NCBI GenBank assembly: GCA_028822125.1 | Contig: JAPKEK010000226.1 | Span: forward strand, 1-5,290 | DNA: 5,290 nt | Source: Pseudomonadales bacterium | GTDB taxonomy: Bacteria > Pseudomonadota > Gammaproteobacteria > Pseudomonadales > Azotimanducaceae | Direction: 5' to 3' | Part shown: in pieces, positions 1-5,290 of the stretch | How positions within the stretch are numbered: the first letter of the stretch is position 1 | Layout: every line of letters starts with the position of its first letter | The notes under the pieces: generated by a model | The model's input: the letters and a program-made list of their open reading frames with translations, nothing else | The model's database searches: none | Told to the model about the DNA's origin: nothing | Program-made: the position numbers and the translations under genes

Positions 1-542
1 AGAAATTCCCGTATGGCCTTCTCGGTCAGCCAGGTGCCCGTTGGGTTATTCGGATTTGCAATGAATATCATTTTAGTCCGAGGGGTCACCTCTGCCAAGG
101 TTGCCGACAAATCCTGGCCATAGTTTACGGCCGGAACGATCGTCAATTGACTATCCAGAGCGAGCGTGACCAGGCTGAAAACGACAAAACTGTGTTGCGC
201 CACAATTGCCTGAGTACCGGGCCCCAGGAATACCCGAGCCACCAGTTCTAAAACATCATTCGAACCATTACCCACAGTAATCTGATCTATCTCCACCTGG
301 TGAAGTTTACTCAGTTTCTGTTTGAGTTGATTGGCACTACCGTCTGGGTAACGGGTCAGATCCTGGAAGGCCTGACCCAGACAGGCGTTAATTTTCTCCG
401 AGGGCCCTAAGGGATTTTCATTGCTGGCTAACTTCGAAATCCGAGTCAAACCAAGTTCACGTTCCAACTCATCAGAAGGTTTGCCAGGCTGGTAGGGCTG
501 CAATTGGACGATCGCTTTGTTTGCGCTTGCAATAAAATCCAT
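1..542 (-). CDS. hisC: Histidinol-phosphate/aromatic aminotransferase (HisC2 type), partial: C-terminus beyond left edge
   Basis: This is a PLP-dependent class I/II aminotransferase that moves an amino group between glutamate and histidinol-phosphate. Paralogues next to pheA often also act on phenylpyruvate or hydroxyphenylpyruvate. I translated 180 residues from the ATG at 542-540. They show the HisC signature KLASNENPLGPS (37-48), the RYPDGSA segment (64-70), the PLP-phosphate contact GNGSNDVLEL (91-100) and NPNNPTGT (163-170), whose Asn contacts the cofactor ring. The Schiff-base lysine and C-terminal domain lie outside the window; about half of the usual 350-370 residues is visible. Around residues 119-124 the sequence reads FVVFSL, where I recall many family members having Tyr-Pro, so Phe122 may be a conservative change. 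The start is 2 bases after the pheA stop with no convincing Shine-Dalgarno, so translation is probably coupled to pheA. Family assignment is firm; the preferred substrate is inferred from context. Confidence 0.93.
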   Translation of the reverse strand, partial: MDFIASANKAIVQLQPYQPGKPSDELERELGLTRISKLASNENPLGPSEKINACLGQAFQDLTRYPDGSANQLKQKLSKLHQVEIDQITVGNGSNDVLELVARVFLGPGTQAIVAQHSFVVFSLVTLALDSQLTIVPAVNYGQDLSATLAEVTPRTKMIFIANPNNPTGTWLTEKAIREF

Positions 543-544
543 GA

Positions 545-1648
545 TTATACTCGCAGGGCTCTCGGATAACTTCCCAGAAGCTTGACTTCCAGCGCATCGC
601 GATCGACTACTTTCAACAAATCTTGAATACTCTGGTCCGATGCATGACCTTCAAAATCGATAAAAAAGATATAGGACCATCTACCAGCGTTGGATGGACG
701 CGTTTCAATTGAGGTTAACGAAACCCCGGAACGATGGAAAGGCTCAAGTACTCTAAAAAGGGCACCGGGTTTATTCTCCATTGACACCATAATTGAAGTT
801 TTGTCACAACCACTGGGAGCGACATCCTCTCGCCCAACGATAATAAACCGAGTGGTGTTATCTACCTGATCTTCAATATTTCTCGCTAATATATCCAGCT
901 CATAAATCTGTGCCGCAATCTCACCCGCAATCGCCGCAGTCTTGCCATCCTTCATCGCCATCATTGCAGCTTGAGCATTGCTGCTCGCGGCGATTCTTGG
1001 GACATTGGGGTAGTGGCTATCCAGCCAATGGCGGCATTGCCCTAACGTCTGCTGGTGCGAATAGATTTTCTCAACGCGACCACCTGCAACGGGCAGGGCC
1101 ATCAGGTGATGGTGAACCCGCAGTTCCGCTTCGCCACAAATTCGCAAGGCTGAACTCAGAAAATTGTCCAGGGTGTGACTGATCACACCTTCGCTGGAAT
1201 TCTCAACAGGCACCACGCCATAGTGAACATTTTCTGACGCTACTTCGCGAAAGATATCATCAACCGTCACCATGGGTTGTCCTAAAACCGATTTACCAAA
1301 GTGTTTCAACGTCGCCTGCTGGGTGAAGGTCCCTTCCGGGCCAAGATAAGCTACCCGCATGGGTTGTTCCAGCGCCAGACAGGCTGACATGATCTGACGG
1401 AATATCAAGGCGATATTTTCTGCGTTCATGGGGCCTGAATTTTGCGACGTTAGATTTCGCAAAACTCTGGCTTCTCGGTCTGGACGATAAAAGACGGGAG
1501 CGGCACCATCTGATGCTGCCGTTTTAACCTCTGCGATCTGCAAAGCATAACTAGCCCTGTCATTAATCAAAACCAGTAACTTCTGGTCTATTGCATCAAT
1601 TTTCTGTCGCAACTCCTCAAGGTCCATTTCTTTGGACTCGTCAGTCAT
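545..1648 (-). CDS. pheA: Bifunctional chorismate mutase/prephenate dehydratase (P-protein)
   Basis: This cytoplasmic enzyme converts chorismate to prephenate and then phenylpyruvate, the committed branch to phenylalanine. The 367 residues divide into three parts. Residues 9-95 are an AroQ-type helical chorismate mutase, with Arg14, Arg31, Lys42 and the YRPDRE segment (54-59) at active-site positions. Residues 98-272 are prephenate dehydratase, opening with VAYLGPEGTF and carrying the catalytic NTTRF motif (264-268). Residues 284-360 are an ACT domain with PGAL (294-297) and IETRP (314-318), matching the GALV and ESRP phenylalanine-binding motifs, so feedback inhibition by phenylalanine is expected. 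Length and FYRPDRE spacing resemble the Pseudomonas form more than the E. coli form. The ATG at 1648 is chosen because GGAG lies 9 bases upstream at 1658-1661; Met8 has a poorer ribosome site. The first 8 bases overlap the gyrA end, so coupled translation is likely. Confidence 0.97.
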   Translation of the reverse strand: MTDESKEMDLEELRQKIDAIDQKLLVLINDRASYALQIAEVKTAASDGAAPVFYRPDREARVLRNLTSQNSGPMNAENIALIFRQIMSACLALEQPMRVAYLGPEGTFTQQATLKHFGKSVLGQPMVTVDDIFREVASENVHYGVVPVENSSEGVISHTLDNFLSSALRICGEAELRVHHHLMALPVAGGRVEKIYSHQQTLGQCRHWLDSHYPNVPRIAASSNAQAAMMAMKDGKTAAIAGEIAAQIYELDILARNIEDQVDNTTRFIIVGREDVAPSGCDKTSIMVSMENKPGALFRVLEPFHRSGVSLTSIETRPSNAGRWSYIFFIDFEGHASDQSIQDLLKVVDRDALEVKLLGSYPRALRV

Positions 1649-4250
1649 CAGTCAGATCTCCAGATTCCAACTCCTCATCGGCTATTATTGTTTGCTCCTG
1701 CTCGGGTTGTTCGGGTTCCTGCACCGTCGCCAAACCAACCAGATGTTCATCAGCGGACAAATTAATGAGCCTAACGCCTTGGGTATTCCTACCCTGAACA
1801 GAGACTTCCATTATCCGAGTTCGCACCATGGTGCCCTGATCACTGATCAGCAGCACCTCGTCACTATCAGAAACCTGAACGGCTCCTACCAAAGCCCCGT
1901 TCCTGTCAGACAACTTAATACTGATCACGCCCTGACCCCCTCGACCAATCACAGAAAAATGACTAACCTGGGTGCGTTTTCCAAACCCGTTTTCACTGGC
2001 AAGCAACAGCGTTCCATCAACGTTGGGCACGATTAATGCGATCAGTTTTTCCGATGCCCGTAGCTTGATGCCGCGCACACCACGGGCCGTCCTGCCCATT
2101 GCTCTGACATTAGATTCTTTAAATCGAATAGCCCGACCACCACTACTGAACAGCATGATATCTTTTGTACCATCAGTAATAGACGCATCCACCAGGGTAT
2201 TGCCCGGTTCAAGCTCTATAGCGATAAGGCCTGTACTACGACGCCGTGAAAATGCCATCAGCGGGGTTTTCTTGACAGTGCCATTTGACGTTGCCATCAA
2301 GATAAATTTCCCCTCAACAAACTCTGAGACCTGAAGCATCGCTGTGATTCTCTCGCCCTCTTCCAGCGGCAGGATATTAACAACCGGTCGACCTCGGGCA
2401 GTTCGACTTGCGGTGGGAATCTGAAACACTCTTAACCAGAAAACCTTACCCATATTGCTGAAACAAAGAATCGTGTCGTGGGTATTGGCTATCAGTAGCC
2501 TCTCTATAAAATCTTCTTCTTTTACTGAACTTGCTGACTTACCTCGGCCACCACGACGCTGCGCCTGATAGTCAGATAAAGGCTGAGTTTTGGCATAGCC
2601 TCCATTGGACAAAGTAACGACCATATCCTGAGGTGTTATCAGGTCTTCGGTAGTCAGATCTTCCTGGGACTCAACAATTTCTGTCATCCGATCATCGCCG
2701 TATTCATCTTTTACGGCCAGCAACTCCTCTCTGATAATCTCCATCAGCCTTGATTCATTTCGTAAAATTTCCAGCAAACCAGAAATAGTATCGATTATTT
2801 CTTTATACTCATTAAGTAATTTTTCTTGTTCAAGACCAGTTAAGCGATTCAAGCGCATTTCCAGAATTGCCTGGGCCTGATCTGGAGACAGGTAATACAA
2901 CCCATCTTCCTTTAAACCATAGCTTTCTTCGAGATCATCGGGCTTAGCCGCATCAGGACCTGCTCTCTCCAGCATCTGCGTCACTGAACTGGAACGCCAG
3001 GGTTGTTCGAGTAATTTGGCTCTGGCTTCCTGAGCATCCACTGAACTTTTAATGAGTTCTATGATGGCATCAATATTCGACAGAGCAACGGCTAATCCCT
3101 CCAGGATATGACCTCTGGCCCGGGCTCTCCTCAACAGGAATACGGTTCGTCGAGTCACTACCTCTCGACGATGCATAATAAAATAATCCAGGACCTGCCG
3201 TAAATTCAATACTCTTGGCTGATTGTCGACCAATGCCACAATATTGATTCCAAACACACTTTGTAACTGCGTCTGCGCATACAAATTATTGAGCATCACT
3301 TCGGGTACAACATCACGGCGCAACTCAATAACAATCCGGGTATCTTTGGCTGACTCATCACGGAGGTCGGTTATCCCCTCGATCTTTTTATCCTTATGAA
3401 GTTCAGCAATCTTCTCTATCAATCTTGCACGATTCACCTGATAGGGAATTTCCTTGATGATAATACTGCTCTTACCCGTCTTTTCGTCCTCTATAATCTC
3501 ACAACGCGCCCTTATCTGTATCCTGCCTCTACCGGTTCGGTAAGCCTGCAGAATACCCGCACGGCCATTAATAATTGCTGCAGTCGGGAAATCCGGTCCT
3601 GACACATATTCCATCAAACCATCGACATCCAGGTCAGGGTCATCAATCAGGGCTATACAGGCGCTGACAATCTCGCTCAGGTTGTGGGGTGGAATGTTAG
3701 TGGCGAAGCCCACCGCTATCCCACTGGAGCCATTCACCAGCAGGTTGGGAATTCTTGCCGGTAGTACCACCGGCATCTGTAACGTGCCATCATAATTATC
3801 GATGAAATCTACGGTTTCTTTATCCAGATCAGCGAGCAACTCATGGGCTATTTTTTCCATTCGTATTTCTGTATAGCGCATGGCCGCGGCTCTATCACCA
3901 TCCAGTGAGCCAAAGTTGCCCTGCCCATCTACCAGCGGATAACGCATGTTAAAATTCTGCGCCATCCTGACGATGGTGTCATAAGCCGCAGTATCACCAT
4001 GCGGGTGATACTTACCAATGATGTCCCCAACAATACGTGCTGATTTCATGTAAGCCCGATTGTAGGCATTATTCTGTTCGCTCATGGAAAACAGCGCACG
4101 ACGATGAACGGGCTTGAGACCATCCCTGACATCTGGCAGCGCTCTGCCCACAATCACGCTCATAGCATAATCCACATAGGACTGGCGCATCTCGTCTTCG
4201 ATGTTAATCGTTTTTATATCGTCATCGTCTTGCTGTTCAAAATCTGTCAT
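1641..4250 (-). CDS. gyrA: DNA gyrase subunit A
   Basis: This is the DNA-cutting subunit of the GyrA2GyrB2 type IIA topoisomerase, which adds negative supercoils using ATP. The 869 residues are close to the 875 of E. coli, with numbering shifted by +4. The breakage-reunion domain covers about 10-530 and has the catalytic Arg125-Tyr126 (AAMRYTEIR) plus Arg36, Lys46, His49, His82 and His84 at known DNA-gate positions. The GyrA box QRRGGRG (564-570), needed for DNA wrapping and separating gyrase from ParC, is intact and followed by the beta-pinwheel domain (about 535-840). An acidic tail (845-869, 11 Asp/Glu in 25) ends the protein. In the quinolone region, Thr87 and Asp91 match E. coli Ser83 and Asp87; Thr is the normal state in pseudomonads, so this is not evidence of acquired resistance. 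AAGAG lies 5 bases before the ATG. The gene opens the operon after a long leader and its stop lies inside pheA. Confidence 0.98.
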   Translation of the reverse strand: MTDFEQQDDDDIKTINIEDEMRQSYVDYAMSVIVGRALPDVRDGLKPVHRRALFSMSEQNNAYNRAYMKSARIVGDIIGKYHPHGDTAAYDTIVRMAQNFNMRYPLVDGQGNFGSLDGDRAAAMRYTEIRMEKIAHELLADLDKETVDFIDNYDGTLQMPVVLPARIPNLLVNGSSGIAVGFATNIPPHNLSEIVSACIALIDDPDLDVDGLMEYVSGPDFPTAAIINGRAGILQAYRTGRGRIQIRARCEIIEDEKTGKSSIIIKEIPYQVNRARLIEKIAELHKDKKIEGITDLRDESAKDTRIVIELRRDVVPEVMLNNLYAQTQLQSVFGINIVALVDNQPRVLNLRQVLDYFIMHRREVVTRRTVFLLRRARARGHILEGLAVALSNIDAIIELIKSSVDAQEARAKLLEQPWRSSSVTQMLERAGPDAAKPDDLEESYGLKEDGLYYLSPDQAQAILEMRLNRLTGLEQEKLLNEYKEIIDTISGLLEILRNESRLMEIIREELLAVKDEYGDDRMTEIVESQEDLTTEDLITPQDMVVTLSNGGYAKTQPLSDYQAQRRGGRGKSASSVKEEDFIERLLIANTHDTILCFSNMGKVFWLRVFQIPTASRTARGRPVVNILPLEEGERITAMLQVSEFVEGKFILMATSNGTVKKTPLMAFSRRRSTGLIAIELEPGNTLVDASITDGTKDIMLFSSGGRAIRFKESNVRAMGRTARGVRGIKLRASEKLIALIVPNVDGTLLLASENGFGKRTQVSHFSVIGRGGQGVISIKLSDRNGALVGAVQVSDSDEVLLISDQGTMVRTRIMEVSVQGRNTQGVRLINLSADEHLVGLATVQEPEQPEQEQTIIADEELESGDLTDD

Positions 4251-4255
4251 TAGTA

Positions 4256-4260
4256 CTCTT
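4256..4260 (-). promoter_or_regulatory. Ribosome binding site of gyrA
   Basis: On the minus strand AAGAG, within TTAAAGAG, stands 5 bases before the gyrA ATG. It is a moderate Shine-Dalgarno sequence and supports the start at 4250. Confidence 0.6.
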
Positions 4261-4293
4261 TAACCCGCTCAACACTTATTAATGGCTTTAACG

Positions 4294-4312
4294 CTCAACT
4301 CTCAACTCTCAG
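4294..4312. repeat. Short tandem repeat CTCAACT in the gyrA leader
   Basis: CTCAACT occurs twice in direct succession (4294-4300 and 4301-4307) and is followed by CTCAG. On the minus strand it reads as GAGTTGA-like units. The related octamer CGCTCAAC appears at 4266-4273 and 4292-4299, and CGCTCAA again at 4434-4440. The copies lie 15-190 bases before gyrA, inside the predicted leader. They could be a protein site or chance slippage; no function is assigned. Confidence 0.4.
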
Positions 4313-4387
4313 CCCTAAAGGCTTGCTAATCGCTGTATCACTCAATGCTTGTGGCTGTAACAGCCCGCAAATACATCTCTCTAATCA

Positions 4388-4427
4388 GCTTGACTGCTGC
4401 CTGATCACTGGTTTTACAGCAGCAAGC
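4388..4427 (-). other. Long imperfect hairpin in the gyrA leader
   Basis: GCTTGCTGCTG at 4427-4417 pairs with CAGCAG at 4399-4394 and CAAGC at 4392-4388. This gives 11 base pairs interrupted by one bulged T (4393), around a 17-base loop. There is no T-run on either strand beside it, so it is not a standard intrinsic terminator. It lies between the U-tract at 4469-4474 and gyrA, so it would be present only in transcripts that read through to gyrA. It may affect mRNA stability or protein binding; that role is inferred. Confidence 0.4.
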
Positions 4428-4468
4428 AGGTGTCGCTCAAAACGCTTACTTAAAAGCCTCGTGTACAG

Positions 4469-4537
4469 AAAAAACCAGCCTACAAACCTCATCCCATCAT
4501 GCTGCTGAACACCAACAACAGGTGGAGTAGCCCCTGG
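4469..4537 (-). terminator. Possible leader terminator/attenuator before gyrA
   Basis: On the minus strand CCAG (4537-4534) pairs with CTGG (4478-4475), and CTAC (4530-4527) pairs with GTAG (4483-4480), separated by a GGG/G internal loop. Six T follow at once (4474-4469). A smaller hairpin CACC/GGTG (4524-4521 with 4513-4510) sits inside. The closing loop is long and the stem interrupted, so this is weaker than a classic intrinsic terminator. The U-tract directly after paired bases, 260 bases from the promoter and 219 before gyrA, is the reason to list it. Confidence 0.3.
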
Positions 4538-4728
4538 AGTTTCGCCAGCAGGTTTCACCCAGACGAGCTTGCTCAGCAAGCAACCAGGTTATGTCTGGCA
4601 GTGTCACGCTGGCGTTCTGCTGGGCTTCGTACGGCAATTCAATTAGCACTAAAATAACCCTTTCGGTTGTCCCAACAGGTGCCTCTACAGAGAGCTCGCC
4701 CAGCAGCATCATGGCTGCTTTCAGGCCT
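4469..4728 (-). ncRNA. Candidate structured RNA: gyrA leader or small RNA of about 260 nt, family not recognised
   Basis: The region begins at the expected start of an extended -10 promoter and ends at a U-tract. By eye I find these helices on the minus strand: CTGCTGGGC (4706-4698) with GCCCAGCAG (4625-4617), 9 bp without mismatch, enclosing small hairpins such as CTCT/AGAG (4694-4691 with 4686-4683) and AACC/GGTT (4668-4665 with 4659-4656) around GAAAG; CGCCAGC (4614-4608) with GCTGGCG (4549-4543), 7 bp; nested in it CCAGAC (4598-4593) with GTCTGG (4564-4559), 6 bp; and innermost GCTTGC/GCAAGC (4581-4576 with 4572-4567) around UGA. A purine-rich internal loop GUGACACU/GUGAAACCU lies between the 7- and 6-bp helices. 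It does not resemble RNase P, tmRNA, 6S, SRP RNA or the TPP, cobalamin and c-di-GMP riboswitches as I know them. A 71-codon reading frame (4712-4497) overlaps it but resembles no protein I know. Confidence 0.4.
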
Positions 4729-4733
4729 CGTTA

Positions 4734-4742
4734 ATTATAGCA
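4734..4742 (-). promoter_or_regulatory. Extended -10 promoter for the gyrA leader and operon
   Basis: The minus strand reads TGCTATAAT, a perfect TATAAT (4739-4734) preceded by the TGn extension. No good -35 lies 16-18 bases upstream; the hexamer there is TGTGTT, and a TTGAGA occurs at only 11 bases spacing. Extended -10 promoters often work without a strong -35. Transcription would start near 4727-4728, giving a leader of about 477 bases before gyrA. Confidence 0.6.
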
Positions 4743-4809
4743 TGGTTACTTCTCAAAACACACTGAAAATAGCGCTAAAACCAATCCTGAATAATCCTAT
4801 AACTATCTG

Positions 4810-4835
4810 TTTTATATATATATATTATATTATAT
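4810..4835. repeat. Pure A/T tract with alternating TA
   Basis: These 26 positions contain only A and T. They include 13 strictly alternating bases (4813-4825) followed by two TATAT units, so much of the tract is self-complementary. It lies between the divergent gyrA and mtaD promoters. Such tracts melt or extrude readily under negative superhelicity. Whether that matters for the flanking promoters is inference. Confidence 0.7.
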
Positions 4836-4836
4836 C

Positions 4837-4870
4837 CCAAGCCTATCGGGCACTATAATTAAATCCTTGG
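4837..4870 (+). promoter_or_regulatory. Upstream -10-like element within a short inverted repeat
   Basis: A perfect TATAAT stands at 4854-4859 on the plus strand, but no -35-like hexamer lies 16-18 bases before it and there is no TG extension. It is flanked by CCAAG (4837-4841) and CTTGG (4866-4870), a 5-bp inverted repeat with a 24-base centre. This could be a second promoter or an operator for mtaD, or chance in AT-rich DNA. Confidence 0.25.
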
Positions 4871-4894
4871 AAAGCTGTACTCTACCGTTATAAT
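4867..4894 (+). promoter_or_regulatory. Probable mtaD promoter
   Basis: TTGGAA (4867-4872, four of six matches to TTGACA) is followed after 16 bases by a perfect TATAAT (4889-4894). Transcription would begin near 4901, leaving a short leader of about 50 bases before the ATG at 4952. The ribosome site is AGAGGA at 4943-4948, rather close to the start. Confidence 0.55.
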
Positions 4895-4951
4895 TCAGAC
4901 CTGGGAAATCGTTCCATCGCTAATTTCTGGCTGTCAGGTAAAAGAGGAACC

Positions 4952-5290
4952 ATGGTTGATATAATCCGGATTGAAGCGCGCTGGATCGTGCCAGTAATCC
5001 CTCGGGAAACTGTTCTTGAAAATCACGCGTTAGTGGTTAAAGGCGCGAAAATTCTGGCTCTTTTACCCAGCGTAGCAGCGCAAAAAAAGTATCCAGCAAG
5101 CCAGTTACTACCGCTACCAGATCACTTGCTGATTCCCGGGCTGATTAACGGCCACGGCCATGCTGCCATGTCCCTATTACGGGGCTATGCAGAAGACACC
5201 AGCTTAATGACTTGGTTAACTGACCATATCTGGCCAGCTGAGGCGAGCTTAGTCAGTCACGAATTTGTCTATAGTGGTGCAAGGCTGGCA
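4952..5290 (+). CDS. mtaD: TRZ/ATZ-family amidohydrolase, MtaD-like methylthioadenosine/S-adenosylhomocysteine deaminase, partial: C-terminus beyond right edge
   Basis: This is a metal-dependent amidohydrolase. MtaD members deaminate 5'-methylthioadenosine and S-adenosylhomocysteine to the inosine forms, in recycling of methyl-transfer by-products. I translated 113 residues from the ATG at 4952. They comprise the N-terminal beta segment with RWIVPV (10-15), then the metal site LIPGLINGHGH (60-70), where His68 and His70 are the first two metal ligands, then AAMSLLRGYAED (71-82) and LMTWLTDHIWPAEA (85-98), a stretch typical of this subgroup. About a quarter of the usual 440 or so residues is present; the later His, Glu and Asp ligands are outside. 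AGAGGA precedes the ATG by 3 bases. In Pseudomonas this gene also lies near gyrA, divergent from it, with mtnA between; mtnA is missing here. The superfamily is firm, while the exact substrate rests on motif and context. Confidence 0.87.
   Translation, partial: MVDIIRIEARWIVPVIPRETVLENHALVVKGAKILALLPSVAAQKKYPASQLLPLPDHLLIPGLINGHGHAAMSLLRGYAEDTSLMTWLTDHIWPAEASLVSHEFVYSGARLA

Noticed and set aside
910..3602. Several plus-strand reading frames of 68-134 codons opposite pheA and gyrA
   Set aside because: They lie antisense to well-conserved genes and are low-complexity shadows of them.
4308..4320. CTGAGAG on the minus strand, reminiscent of a thiamin riboswitch element
   Set aside because: The other conserved thiamin-box segments are absent and gyrA is not a thiamin gene.
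4353..4365. GGCTG-TTA-CAGCC hairpin considered as a terminator
   Set aside because: Only 5 bp with a 3-base loop and no T-run on either strand.
4385..4579. 64-codon minus-strand reading frame overlapping the previous one in another frame
   Set aside because: No ribosome site, no recognisable motif. I considered a frameshifted gene made of both frames but neither part resembles a known family.
4617..4706. Inverted repeat considered as an integron attC site or a mobile-element end
   Set aside because: No GTTRRRY/RYYYAAC core pair, no flanking direct repeats, and no recombinase or transposase gene nearby.
4497..4712. 71-codon minus-strand reading frame starting ATGATG inside the leader
   Set aside because: No known protein resemblance, nearest GAGG is 13 bases from the ATG, the C-terminus becomes Cys/Trp-rich, and the frame runs through strong inverted repeats that better suit an RNA. 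Kept only as the rival explanation for the RNA element.
4667..4858. 63-codon plus-strand reading frame
   Set aside because: Its second half is the translation of the A/T tract and it runs through both promoter regions; no ribosome site.

Overview
The window looks like chromosomal DNA from a gammaproteobacterium of roughly balanced base composition. The gene set matches a cluster known from Pseudomonas and relatives (hisC2, pheA, serC, gyrA, mtnA, mtaD), but serC and mtnA are absent from their usual places. That reading rests on recalled gene order and protein motifs, not on a database search.

Layout. Positions 1-4250 hold three genes on the minus strand, read right to left: gyrA (DNA gyrase subunit A, complete), pheA (chorismate mutase/prephenate dehydratase, complete) and hisC (histidinol-phosphate/aromatic aminotransferase, N-terminal 180 residues only, running off the left edge). 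gyrA and pheA overlap by 8 bases, and pheA and hisC are 2 bases apart, so they almost certainly form one operon with coupled translation. PheA makes phenylpyruvate and the HisC2-type aminotransferase could transaminate it, so the two distal genes fit phenylalanine synthesis. gyrA is a housekeeping gene that shares their transcript. From 4952 to the right edge, on the plus strand, is the start of an amidohydrolase of the MtaD (methylthioadenosine/S-adenosylhomocysteine deaminase) type, divergent from gyrA.

The 701-base gap between gyrA and mtaD is the least ordinary part. A minus-strand extended -10 promoter at 4734-4742 would start transcription about 477 bases before gyrA. The first 260 bases of that leader are full of nested inverted repeats (helices of 9, 7, 6 and 6 bp), two 9-bp pairings that exclude each other, and a stem followed by six U. 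This suggests a structured gyrA leader RNA or a small RNA that may end before gyrA. I could not match it to any RNA family I know. A pure A/T alternating tract at 4810-4835 lies between the two divergent promoters.
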